Shown here piece by piece: positions 22,506-31,036 of a stretch of 41,704 bases of DNA. Source of the DNA: JASBSR01 sp963847575 (GTDB lineage: Bacteria > Pseudomonadota > Gammaproteobacteria > SZUA-229); contig CAWKAL010000054.1 of NCBI GenBank assembly GCA_963847575.1, positions 1 to 41,704 of the forward strand, read 5' to 3'. Under the pieces are notes generated by a model that searched no databases, was not told the DNA's origin, and saw nothing but the letters and a program-made list of their open reading frames with translations. Each line of letters starts with the position of its first letter. Position 1 is the stretch's first letter. The position numbers and the translations under genes were made by a program.

Positions 22506-23537
22506 TTATTTCTTTGCGTACAGCCGATAGTATTCATTTGATAATTGCTGGGCTTCGCCGGCCTGGCTTGCGCTCATGTCTCGGCGAGAAATTAACATGT
22601 ACTCGTTGGCGCCGGCATGTCCCTGTGATGCTGCGATATTCCACCAGGCGAATGCCTTGATGATATCTTTTTCAACGCCGAGACCGCGTGCATACAATCT
22701 GCCGAGATCATACTGGCTTTCGGTGTTTCCCTGGCTGGCAGATGCCAGGTACCATTTCGCGGCACCGGTCTCATTGCGCAGGGTTCCGGTTCCCGTTTCC
22801 AGCAATGCACCCACCACGTGTTGTGCGTCTGCATCTCCCTGTTCAGCGGCCTTGCTGTACCAGAAGTATCCCTGGGATGGGTTGCGCCTGGTTCCCATTC
22901 CTTTTAAGTACAGCTCGCCCAGTTTTGCCTGGGCACTCGCGTCATTCTGAGATGCGGCTTTATTCAGCCAGTTGAATGCTTCAATATAATTGAGCGGCAG
23001 TCTTTCGCCTTCGGCATACAGGATGCCAATGCGTGCCTGCGCGCGTGCTGAGCCTTTTTCGGCAGCATTAAAATAATTCACCAATGCCTTTAGCCGGTTT
23101 GCTTCAGTATTGGCTTCCTGTTCGTAAAGCAGTCCCAGATTGTAAAACGCGGCTTTATCACCCTGGTCTGCAGCCCGTTGATACCACTCAATGGCAGTTT
23201 GCCTGTTTGCCAGTACACCTTTGCCCGTATAGTTGAGGGCGGCAAGTGCGAGCTGGGCACCGGGGTGGTTTTGTTCTGCGGATTTTTGGTACCACTCTGC
23301 AGCCTGGACGTAATCCGGCTTGATGTCTTTGCCCTCCGCGTAAATGGTAGCGGTGAAATATTGCGCATTGGCATCGCCATTGCGCGCTTCATCAAGACAT
23401 ACCGGCAACGCCTGCTGGTAAAACTCATTGGTGAATAATTGTTTGCAACTGTATTCGTTGTCAGCTGCATTCAGCTGGCCGGCGCCTGATGTTGTCGTCA
23501 GGAATACGGCGAACAAACTGGCTGAAATGGGTTTCAT
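22506..23537 (-). CDS. Sel1-like repeat protein, exported
   Basis: Solenoid of about seven Sel1-like (TPR-related) repeats of 36 residues. Each carries the pattern A-x-x-x-L-G-x-L-Y, then G-x-G-V, then A-x-x-W-Y-x-K-A-A-E-Q-G; clear units include AQLALAALNYTGKGV, AQAKLGELYLKGMGT and SQYDLGRLYARGLGV. Such proteins are protein-protein scaffolds, often periplasmic. A signal peptide (residues 1-25, ending near QLNAA) supports export. The ATG at 23537 is chosen because AGGAG lies about seven bases upstream; an upstream in-frame ATG at 23561 has no such site. The partner is unknown. Confidence 0.87.
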   Translation of the reverse strand: MKPISASLFAVFLTTTSGAGQLNAADNEYSCKQLFTNEFYQQALPVCLDEARNGDANAQYFTATIYAEGKDIKPDYVQAAEWYQKSAEQNHPGAQLALAALNYTGKGVLANRQTAIEWYQRAADQGDKAAFYNLGLLYEQEANTEANRLKALVNYFNAAEKGSARAQARIGILYAEGERLPLNYIEAFNWLNKAASQNDASAQAKLGELYLKGMGTRRNPSQGYFWYSKAAEQGDADAQHVVGALLETGTGTLRNETGAAKWYLASASQGNTESQYDLGRLYARGLGVEKDIIKAFAWWNIAASQGHAGANEYMLISRRDMSASQAGEAQQLSNEYYRLYAKK

Positions 23538-23747
23538 ACAAAGCTCCTGTCGTAGCTCCATTAAATCAGACGCATGAAATAGTGTGGCATCATCATACTG
23601 CTAATTTTTACTGGCTGCATCTTTTGCATGCGCGCGGCGCGTACAGCATCTTATTGAGATAAAGCTGGTGTTGTAATTCGTGAGAGTTGCAGTTGTGTAT
23701 GGATAAAAGCGGGTTCAGCCAGGTGGTTAGTTAGCTGTTATTTTTTG

Positions 23748-23948
23748 CTATACCTGAACCAGCATCTGGATAATGGATTTAACCGCGAAGCCGACGATGC
23801 CGAGCCCTAGCGAAATGAAGATGATCAGCATGCCGAAACCGCCGGCGCCTGATTCCTTGCCGAGTTTGTACATAATAAACATCATGTAAAGCACCAGGCC
23901 GCCGATGCCGAGGTTGAGGGAAAGGTCTTCGAACTGGTGAAACGTCAT
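23748..23948 (-). CDS. Small membrane protein, DUF2788-like
   Basis: The 66-residue product has two transmembrane helices (LGIGGLVLYMMFIMYKLG and GMLIIFISLGLGIVGFAVKSII) with a short GKESGAGGFG turn. The layout and the KES-AGGFG turn match my recollection of DUF2788, a small membrane family of unknown function common in gammaproteobacteria. It sits between the TlpA-like redoxin operon and the Sel1 gene with gaps of about 86 and 210 bases. Confidence 0.7.
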   Translation of the reverse strand: MTFHQFEDLSLNLGIGGLVLYMMFIMYKLGKESGAGGFGMLIIFISLGLGIVGFAVKSIIQMLVQV

Positions 23949-24034
23949 GCTGGCGAACCCGCTGTTAACAGGCCGCTATTAGATCACATATAAGTAAACA
24001 TTAAAATACTTATATAGATGGTTTGTTCATAAAC

Positions 24035-24577
24035 CTATTCAGTCCTGGTCAGGAGTTTGAGGAAGGATGTGTAGTCCGGTTTCGACCACTCGCGCCCGCC
24101 GATGGCCTGAAACTGCACCCGGCCTGCGGGATCAATCAGGAAGCTGGTCGGCAGGCCGCGAGGTTTCCAGGCTTCGGTCACGCGTCCATCGCGGTCGAGC
24201 AGGCTGCCGGTTTCAATTCCAACTTCGGCCATAAAACTGAATACCGTGTCTTCGTCTTCAGCGGTGTTGACCATGATGATGGCCAGTTCGTCTTTGCTGA
24301 ACATTGTCGCCAGTTGCTGAATCTGGGGCATCTCGAGACGGCAGGGGCCGCACCAGCTCGCCCAGAAATGCAGCATTACCCAGCGGCCTTTATACGTCGA
24401 TAAAGTGACGCTTTCGCCATCCAGGTCCTTCAGGCTGAAATCGGCTGCAGAATTTTTCGCACTGTCCAGCTGGTAAATACGTATACCTTTGGGCGGCGCA
24501 GGCAAGACCTCGGCATGGGCGGCAAGCGCTGTTGCCAGCAGCAGTAATAATACTGAAAAGTATGTGAATTTATTCAC
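24035..24577 (-). CDS. TlpA-like periplasmic thiol-disulfide oxidoreductase
   Basis: Thioredoxin-fold redoxin of 180 residues with an N-terminal signal (residues 1-22, LLLLLATALAAHA). The active site is LHFWASWCGPCRLEMPQIQQL (WCGPC), and cis-Pro is in PRGLPTSFLIDPAGRV. A FSLKDLDGESVTLSTYKGRWV start is typical of the TlpA/AhpC-TSA-like group. Its start overlaps the stop of the upstream unknown gene by four bases. It is the last gene of the fecR-domain gene - unknown - redoxin set, suggesting a disulfide-linked envelope function. Confidence 0.87.
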   Translation of the reverse strand: MNKFTYFSVLLLLLATALAAHAEVLPAPPKGIRIYQLDSAKNSAADFSLKDLDGESVTLSTYKGRWVMLHFWASWCGPCRLEMPQIQQLATMFSKDELAIIMVNTAEDEDTVFSFMAEVGIETGSLLDRDGRVTEAWKPRGLPTSFLIDPAGRVQFQAIGGREWSKPDYTSFLKLLTRTE

Positions 24578-25140
24578 GGATTTTCGGCGCAGCTGAATTC
24601 GGGAGAATCAATGGTAATCACCGGCCCGCGTTTATCTGCACCGGTTTTAAATTCAGCATGCAGCACAATGCTGCCGTCCACGCGCGGCAGAATAATATTG
24701 CCGCCTTCTTCTTCATCGGGCAGGTAATCGAGCGATTCCGGCAGCAAGGTCCAGCGAAAGGTGGCGCGACTCGCCATTGGCATGTTCATGTCCTGCCAGC
24801 GCTGTTGCCAGGCATCGCGATGCAGGCGTTGTAATGGTTTGCCTGCGTGACTGAAGGACCAGTTGGCCAGTTCAAGCCAGGCACTATCATCGCGCTGATT
24901 GTGAATTCTTATCGTGATAAAACATTGTTGCTTTAGTAGCTCAATCATTTCAGCAGGGAAGCCACGAGCCTCGTAAAACGAGGCCATCTGGTTGGGCGTG
25001 CGTGGCGACAACTCAATATGAATATTATCAGTGTTGATTTTCAGCGGTAGTGCAGGCGCAGCATTTATAGCGCTCGCAACCGCGACAGCAAGTGAAAACG
25101 CGATAAGCGGCAGGATGAAATGTGTGAAAGACGTGGGCAC
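24574..25140 (-). CDS. Exported protein of unknown function
   Basis: No family recognised. The 188-residue product has a signal peptide (residues about 8-28, ending INAAPA) and a soluble beta-rich domain. Landmarks are IHIELSPRTPNQMASFYEARGFPAEM (SPRTPNQMASFYEARGFP core), ITIRIHNQRD, and WLELANWSF; one Cys lies in the middle and one near the end (FSCAENP). The two Cys could form a disulfide acted on by the redoxin encoded immediately downstream with a four-base overlap. It is eight bases after the FecR-domain gene, so the three genes are almost certainly one operon. Confidence 0.75.
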   Translation of the reverse strand: MPTSFTHFILPLIAFSLAVAVASAINAAPALPLKINTDNIHIELSPRTPNQMASFYEARGFPAEMIELLKQQCFITIRIHNQRDDSAWLELANWSFSHAGKPLQRLHRDAWQQRWQDMNMPMASRATFRWTLLPESLDYLPDEEEGGNIILPRVDGSIVLHAEFKTGADKRGPVITIDSPEFSCAENP

Positions 25141-25148
25141 CGGTCTGG

Positions 25149-25871
25149 CTAGTATTTTGATTTTCTCAATGAATCATATTCACCGGTTAATGCAAACGGT
25201 ACTGATCGGCCTACCAGTGATTCGATTAGTTCGAGTTCTTCATCGGTATGATTAATCACTGGCGCGGGCCTGATTTTTTTACCCGCGGGCGCGCTGGCGA
25301 GGATAATTCTGGGTGCATCATGATGTTTGGTGATCACGGTTTCACTGCTTAGTTTATCAGTGGTCGATGCTATATCCGCAGTGCCATAGCAGGTGCAGAC
25401 ATAGGTTTGTTCTGGATCGGATTCGAGATAAACACCGGTGCCGCGTATGCCGATGGTGGCGACCGTGGTGCCCAGACGCAAGTTTTCATTTTGTTTGCGC
25501 CGACCAAACACAGAAAGCAGTTTTCCCGTGACCAGGCGCAATCCGGAAACAATCAGACCGCCGCCGCTGACTTCGAGTTTGCTGTTGCTTCTTAAAATAA
25601 AGGCATCTTTACCAACTGCAAAAATAATAGTGCTGTTGCGCCCGGTTTCGATCACTGAATTCGGGTTAATGCTGGTATCAAGATTCGCGGCCTGACGGTC
25701 AACTTTTACATCGCCACTGAGCTTGTATATGGATTTTCCCGGTGGTAACTCACGTGGAATTTTCCCCATTGCCCAGGCTGGAACCGACAGGCCGGCGCTG
25801 CCGGTCAGGAACAGGCCACTGGTTAGCGCCTTGATGAGGAATTCACGCCGCGGGTCATTTATTTCGTCCAT
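25149..25871 (-). CDS. Tat-exported FecR-domain protein
   Basis: Periplasmic FecR-domain protein without the usual inner-membrane helix or sigma-factor-binding N-terminus. The N-terminus has a twin-arginine motif (PRREFLIKAL) and hydrophobic core ending SVPAWA. The FecR-like beta domain spans about residues 50-165: KSIYKLSGDVKVDR, SVIETGRNSTIIFAVGKDAF, LVTGKLLSVFGRR and ATIGIRGTGVYLE. It is followed by a YVCTCYG motif with two Cys. The ATG at 25871 has GGAG upstream and gives 240 residues. It heads the minus-strand operon and is divergent from a beta-barrel gene 82 bases away. Function is unknown; it is not a classical iron-dicitrate regulator, since no ECF sigma factor is nearby. Confidence 0.85.
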   Translation of the reverse strand: MDEINDPRREFLIKALTSGLFLTGSAGLSVPAWAMGKIPRELPPGKSIYKLSGDVKVDRQAANLDTSINPNSVIETGRNSTIIFAVGKDAFILRSNSKLEVSGGGLIVSGLRLVTGKLLSVFGRRKQNENLRLGTTVATIGIRGTGVYLESDPEQTYVCTCYGTADIASTTDKLSSETVITKHHDAPRIILASAPAGKKIRPAPVINHTDEELELIESLVGRSVPFALTGEYDSLRKSKY

Positions 25872-25953
25872 GCTGTCTCCTTCATTGTAAAGCTGTTGCC
25901 AGCCGGTGTTGTTTGTCACAGAATACAAAGAAATTATCAACAATGGAACTGCA

Positions 25954-26799
25954 ATGATGAAAATTATCAGCAGCTTGTTGCTACTGGCCTGGAGCGCATG
26001 GCTTGTGGCTGCACCTCTTCAGTCAGATATTTCTGCGGGCCTGACTATCGATGACAATATCACACGCGCCGAACTTGATCGTGATATCGAAAAAGACAAC
26101 ATTCTAAATGTAGATGCAGCCACCACGATGCGCCTGCCGTTGAATGAAATCAGTTATTTTTCTGTGGGCGCTTCGCTGGCGCTAAACCAGTACATGGATT
26201 TCACCAAACTGAGCAATACGCGACTTGGCGTAAACGGCAGTTATTACATTCGGCCAAATCCCGGGTATACAGCAATGAAATATTTTGTGCAGCTGGGGTA
26301 CGAGCTGCGCATGTACGACAGTGATCAACGTGAGGGTTCGGCGCTCCAGTACGGACTGGGATTTAGCAAGCGCCTGACTGATTTGATCAAATTACGCGCC
26401 GGCTATAATAAGGAAACCATTGATGCTGACCACGTGGTCTTCGAGGCGGACAACAAAACCCTGTATGTCGATGCAGAATACAAACTGAACGCCAGTAACA
26501 GGCTGTACCTGACACTGAGCCGGCTTGATGGCGATATCGCGGCGACGACAGTACCGACCACAAAAATTATTCAGAATGCCAGTGCAATTGTGCGCGATGA
26601 TGCATTTCTGGATTTAACGCCTAATCGATTTGCTTACAGGCTATCGGCTAAAACTACCGTGATCAGGCTGGGTGATAATTACGTAATAGATTCGCAGCAG
26701 GGTGTTGACGCTTCAGTTATTTTCTACAATGCCAGTGCTTATGGTGATAATGACTACAGCGGTATGATAATAAATCTGAATTACCTGTTCCGGTTCTAG
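25954..26799 (+). CDS. Outer-membrane beta-barrel protein
   Basis: Predicted outer-membrane protein of about 281 residues. It has a signal peptide (residues 1-19, LLLLAWSAWLVAA), alternating hydrophobic/hydrophilic strands with aromatic ends (YFVQLGYELRMYD, LYVDAEYKL, RLYLTLSRLDG), and a C-terminal Phe in NLNYLFRF, the insertion signal for BAM. The ATG at 25954 is chosen because the signal peptide starts there. It is divergent from the FecR-domain operon, hinting at joint control and function. The family is not recognised; candidates include surface or small-molecule barrels of the MtrB-unrelated, short type. Confidence 0.78.
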   Translation: MMKIISSLLLLAWSAWLVAAPLQSDISAGLTIDDNITRAELDRDIEKDNILNVDAATTMRLPLNEISYFSVGASLALNQYMDFTKLSNTRLGVNGSYYIRPNPGYTAMKYFVQLGYELRMYDSDQREGSALQYGLGFSKRLTDLIKLRAGYNKETIDADHVVFEADNKTLYVDAEYKLNASNRLYLTLSRLDGDIAATTVPTTKIIQNASAIVRDDAFLDLTPNRFAYRLSAKTTVIRLGDNYVIDSQQGVDASVIFYNASAYGDNDYSGMIINLNYLFRF

Positions 26800-26839
26800 C
26801 GTTTGTTGGAATGTAGAAGGGGCGTAAGCAGGTTCAGCG

Positions 26840-28220
26840 CTATATGTATCTCGCCAGCAGGCTTTGCTCGGTGGCGGATTCTGGCAGACGCAGTTTGACA
26901 AAATAGCCACTGCCGAGTGCGGATTCAATTGCCTTGCCATACTTGTCTTCCATGGTTTCGACCAGGATGTCCTGGTTGCCGCTGGGCGTGACCAGTTCCA
27001 GTTTGTCGCCGACGCTGAACTTGTTTTTGACATCGATTTCGGCGATACCGGAGGCTTTATCGTAGGACAGGATTTCACCGACAAACGACTGCTGCCGGCT
27101 TTTCGAATGGCTGTCGACGTAGTTCTGGTAATCGTGGGTGTGGTGGCGTTCAAAAAAGCCATCGGTGTAACCGCGGTTGGCGAGGTTTTCCAGATCGCCG
27201 AGCAATGCGGGATTAAAGGCTTCGCCGCGTTCGGCGGCATCAATCGCCGGCGATAGCTCTGCGTGGTGCGCGCGACATAATAATGTGACTTGGTGCGGCC
27301 TTCGATTTTCAGACAGTCGACACCGATTTCGACCAGTTTGCCCACGTGCTCGATCGCGCGCAGGTCTTTCGAATTCATGATGTAGGTGCCGTGTTCGTCT
27401 TCGGTGATGGTGGTGTGTTCACCGGGACGGTTTTTTTCTTCCAGCATGTAGACCTTGTCGGCCAGTGGATGGCGCGCGCCGTTGCCCATTTCGGATGTGC
27501 TGGTTTGAATGTTTGCGGGCGCGGCGACATTGATCTGTTCACCGGCAACAATATTTGTCGGTTTGTACACACCTTCGGCAGTTTCTTCGGCTTCGACGGT
27601 TTTGTAATCCCAGCGGCAGGAGTTGGTGCAGGTGCCCTGGTTGGGGTCGCGGTGATTGAAATAACCCGATAGCAAGCAGCGACCGGAGTAGGCGATACAC
27701 AGGGCGCCGTGCACGAACACTTCGAGTTCGATGTCCGGGCATTCCTGGCGGATTTCGTCGACTTCATCCAGCGACAGTTCGCGCGACAGAATAATGCGTT
27801 CGACGCCCTGGCGCTGCCAGAATTTCACCGTGGCATAATTGACCGTGTTGGCCTGCACCGAGAGATGGATCGGCATCTCCGGCCACTTGTCTTTCACCAT
27901 CATGATCAGGCCGGGGTCGGCCATGATCAGCGCATCCGGGCCCATGCTCGATCACCGGTGCGAGGTCGTCGATGTAGGCTTTGCACCTTGCTGTTGTGCG
28001 GCATCAGGTTTGAAGTCAGGAAAAACTTTTTACCGAGCCGGTGCGCTTCGTTAATGCCGATCTCGAGATTCTTGTCCTTGAAATCGTTATTGCGCACGCG
28101 CAGGCTGTAGCGTGGCTGGCCGGCGTAGACCGCATCGGCGCCATAGGCAAATGCATAGCGCATGTTCTTGATGGTGCCGGCGGGGCTCAGCAGTTCGGTT
28201 TTTGGGCGCGCAGTATTCAT
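26840..28220 (-). CDS. trhP: tRNA hydroxylation protein TrhP (YegQ, U32 family), frame-disrupted
   Basis: U32-family protein that works with prephenate to hydroxylate uridine 34 in tRNA (5-hydroxyuridine synthesis) in E. coli. Landmarks in order are KTELLSPAGTIKNMRYAFAYGADAVY split as ELLSPAGTIKNM and AYGADAVYAG, PRYSLRVRNNDF, MGPDALIMADPGLI, HLSVQANTVNYATVKFW, and Fe-S-type cysteines in GALCIAYSGRCLLSGYF and GTCTNSCRW. EDEHGTYIMNSKDLRAIEHV and NKFSVGDKLELVTP follow. Three single-base errors break it: extra bases near 27986 and 27946 and a missing G near 27248. Corrected length is about 459 residues, as in E. coli. It is divergent from the permease gene. Confidence 0.9.
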
Positions 28221-28373
28221 GGGCGCTGATTTTAGCACTGCCACCGGTTTGAATGTGCCAGTAAAAACAGGGGTTTGTTTGGCGGCTGGCGCGGTACATG
28301 ACCCGCAAACGCGAGCGCTGAGGCCCGCCGTGTTCAGCGTCCGGTGCAGCGTGATTGCAGGTACAATGTTCAT

Positions 28374-29495
28374 ATGCTGATCGATTTGCTCCACAATATC
28401 TGGGCAGTGTTGCTCGATACCGCTTTCTGGTTGCTCACCGGGCTGCTCGCGGCCGGGGTGATCAAGGCCTGGATACCGCACGATGCCATGAAGCGCTGGG
28501 TGGGTGGCCACGGTATTGCCGCGGTCACACGTGCTGCGCTGTTCGGTGCGCCGCTGCCGTTGTGCTCCTGCGGTGTGCTGCCGGCCGCGATTGGCTTGCG
28601 CCGCGCCGGTGCCTCGAAAGAAGCGACTGTTGCCTTTCTGATATCAACACCAGAAACCAGCATTGACTCAGTCGCGGTGACCTATGCCCTGATGGGGCCG
28701 GTGATGGCGATTTACCGCCCGATTGCCGCGCTGATGTCTGCCATGGTGACCGGCATGCTGGTGGCCTTTGTCGATGACCCGAAAACTGCAGTTGCCACAG
28801 CGCCTGGCGCCGACGCGGCACCGGCCTGCTGCGCCAGTACGCCAGCACCGGTCAACACCAGCGTGGGAGCCTGTTGCGCGACAGAGCCCAAAGTCGAGAC
28901 TGCCTGCTGTGCCAGTGATACCACGCGCGATGTCGCCTCAGTAACGCCATCAAAAACCATGGCGGCAGTACGCTATGCCGGCACGGAACTGCTGGATGAT
29001 ATTTCGCTATGGCTGGCAATCGGCATCGTGCTCGCAGGCATCATGCTCACTTTCATCACGCCGAACGCGATGGCGCAATGGGGCACGGGCCTGCCCGCGA
29101 TGCTGATGATGCTGGTGGTGGGGATACCGCTCTATATATGTGCCGTGGCTTCAACCCCGGTCGCCGCCGGCCTGCTGCTGGCAGGGGTGTCACCCGGCGC
29201 GGTGCTGATTTTTCTGCTGGTCGGGCCGGCCACCAATATCGCCAGTTTTGCCCTGGTCACCAAGGAGCTGGGTGCGCGGGTCACCGCGGTGTACTTTGCC
29301 GGCATTGCCAGTGTCAGCCTGGCCATGGGCCTGTTGCTCGAATGGCTGCTGGCAACCCGGGGCTGGCACATCCAGGCCGCACTCGGCGATGCGCATACCA
29401 TGTTGCCTCACTGGCTAAGCATCGGCAGTGCAGTATTGCTGCTGGTACTGGCAGTCAAGCCACTGCGCAGACGCCTGTTGCCGATGCTGGGTTGA
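28374..29495 (+). CDS. SO_0444-type Cu/Zn efflux permease
   Basis: Ten-helix-type permease of the SO_0444/ArsP-like (DUF318) superfamily, 373 residues from the ATG at 28374. Two homologous halves carry the CSCGVLPAAIGLRRAGASKEA motif (landmark LPLCSCGVLPAAIG) and PLYICAVASTPVAAGLLLAGVSPGA (landmark YICAVASTPVAAGL). The central loop has three CC pairs, in PACCAS, GACCATEP and TACCASD, spaced by about 20 residues; they probably bind soft metals. I call it Cu/Zn efflux from family resemblance. No metalloregulator gene adjoins it. The start excludes ten upstream codons in frame. Confidence 0.85.
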   Translation: MLIDLLHNIWAVLLDTAFWLLTGLLAAGVIKAWIPHDAMKRWVGGHGIAAVTRAALFGAPLPLCSCGVLPAAIGLRRAGASKEATVAFLISTPETSIDSVAVTYALMGPVMAIYRPIAALMSAMVTGMLVAFVDDPKTAVATAPGADAAPACCASTPAPVNTSVGACCATEPKVETACCASDTTRDVASVTPSKTMAAVRYAGTELLDDISLWLAIGIVLAGIMLTFITPNAMAQWGTGLPAMLMMLVVGIPLYICAVASTPVAAGLLLAGVSPGAVLIFLLVGPATNIASFALVTKELGARVTAVYFAGIASVSLAMGLLLEWLLATRGWHIQAALGDAHTMLPHWLSIGSAVLLLVLAVKPLRRRLLPMLG

Positions 29496-29503
29496 AAGAA
29501 TAT

Positions 29504-29704
29504 TTGCCACAGAGGTCACAGAGAACACTGAGATGTAAAACAATAAAGCTTTATCCGCAAATGAACGCAAATAAACGCGAATGTTCTTGTCTGCGCCTGC
29601 GGCGTAAAACCTGAAAAGATTTTATTCGCGTTTATTCGCGGACTTCCGCTTTTATGGTTTTTACTCTGTGATCTCTGTGATCTCGTGCTGGATCTCTGTG
29701 GCAA
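29504..29704. repeat. Three-tier nested inverted repeat
   Basis: The outer arms are TTGCCACAGAGGTCACAGAG at 29504-29523 with the CTCTGTGATCTCTGTG...TCTCTGTGGCAA block at 29665-29704. The middle arms (29551-29582 and 29623-29650) use AAATGAACGCAAATAAACG-type units. The centre is CGCC/GGCG at 29594-29604. All tiers are nested, so the RNA or a single DNA strand could fold into one long imperfect hairpin. It follows the permease stop by nine bases. The outer words match the terminal blocks of the composite repeats at 20.4 and 21.3 kb. Confidence 0.8.
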
Positions 29705-29783
29705 GCCTTTAATCTGTGAAAATTCGAATTACCCGCCAGACGCGGTATAATTCGCGCTTTCTTAATTTAAGTCGAAATTACAC

Positions 29784-31007
29784 ATGCCCCTGATTCGTCC
29801 CTTTGCCGGCCTGCGCCCTGTACCCGAACGCGCCGCTGAAGTCGTCGCGCCGCCCTACGATGTGCTCAATTCTGCCGAGGCGCGCGAGCGTGCCAGCGGC
29901 AGGCCGTGGAGCTTTTTGCATATATCCAAGGCAGAAATCGATCTGCCCGAAAATACCGACCCTTACGATCCCGCGGTGTACGCGAAGTCGGCTGAGAACC
30001 TGCAGAAAATGCTGGATGAAGGCATATTGAAACGCGACGACAAGGACTGTTATTACGCCTATCGCCTGATCATGAACGGGCATTCGCAAATCGGCCTGGT
30101 GGCCGCGGCCTCGGTGGCCGATTACGACAGCAACCGCATACGCAAACACGAATACACCCGCCCGGCGAAAGAAGATGACCGCGTGCGCCAGATCGAGGCG
30201 TTGAATGCACAGACCGGCCCGGTGTTGCTGGCCTATCAGTCCCAGGCCGAGATGGATGCGATCCTCGCCAGCGTCGCTACTACCGAACCGGTCGTCGATG
30301 TGACTGCGGATGACGGTGTGCAGCATACCTTCTGGGTGATCGATGATGACGCCACGATTGCGAACATCAGCGCCGGCTTCGATGCCATGAAGGCGATTTA
30401 TATTGCCGACGGCCATCACCGTTCGGCATCGGCATCGCGCGTTGCAAAAGCCCGCGGCAGCAAGGGCAACACCAACAGTGATTTTTTCCTGTCGGTGATT
30501 TACCCGCACACGCAAATGAAAATACTGGATTACAACCGCGTGATTATTGATCTCAACGGTCTGAGCAAGGAAGCACTGCTCGCCAAAATTGAAAAATCAT
30601 TCAGTATCAAACCCGAAAACGCTGCAGTATCGCCAAAGCATGAAGCCGAGTTTGGTATGTATGTCGATGGCCAGTGGTACCGTCTGAACATCAATCCTGA
30701 TTTAATTCCGGCTGACCCGGTGAAGCGTCTCGACGTATCGTTGCTGGCGGATAACCTGATCGAACCGTTGCTGGGGATCTCGGATCCGCGCACCGACAAC
30801 CGGATTGATTTTGTCGGTGGCATACGTGGCCTGAAAGAACTTGAAAAACGCGTTAACAGTGGTGATATGGCCATCGCGTTTTCGCTTTTCCCCACCAGCA
30901 TGGAAGCCTTGATGGCCGTGGCTGATGCGAATGAAGTGATGCCGCCAAAGTCGACCTGGTTCGAGCCGAAACTGGCTGATGGCCTGGTGTCACACGTACT
31001 TGATTAA
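29784..31007 (+). CDS. DUF1015 family protein
   Basis: The 407-residue protein matches DUF1015: FAGLRPVPERAAEVVAPPYDVL at the N-terminus (landmark VAPPYDVL), LHISKAEIDLP, KHEYTRPAKEDDRV, and the invariant IADGHHRSASA. The family is widespread but uncharacterised; the DGHHR motif and the Asp/Glu-rich pocket suggest a phosphate- or nucleotide-binding enzyme, which is inference. It lies 24 bases or so before the DUF853 gene with the same orientation, so the two are probably co-transcribed. Confidence 0.88.
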   Translation: MPLIRPFAGLRPVPERAAEVVAPPYDVLNSAEARERASGRPWSFLHISKAEIDLPENTDPYDPAVYAKSAENLQKMLDEGILKRDDKDCYYAYRLIMNGHSQIGLVAAASVADYDSNRIRKHEYTRPAKEDDRVRQIEALNAQTGPVLLAYQSQAEMDAILASVATTEPVVDVTADDGVQHTFWVIDDDATIANISAGFDAMKAIYIADGHHRSASASRVAKARGSKGNTNSDFFLSVIYPHTQMKILDYNRVIIDLNGLSKEALLAKIEKSFSIKPENAAVSPKHEAEFGMYVDGQWYRLNINPDLIPADPVKRLDVSLLADNLIEPLLGISDPRTDNRIDFVGGIRGLKELEKRVNSGDMAIAFSLFPTSMEALMAVADANEVMPPKSTWFEPKLADGLVSHVLD

Positions 31008-31036
31008 TCGCGGTAATAATTCCTGGAGAATTGCGC

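Noticed and set aside
29778..30515. 245-codon open frame opposite the DUF1015 gene
   Set aside because: Antisense shadow of a well-conserved protein.
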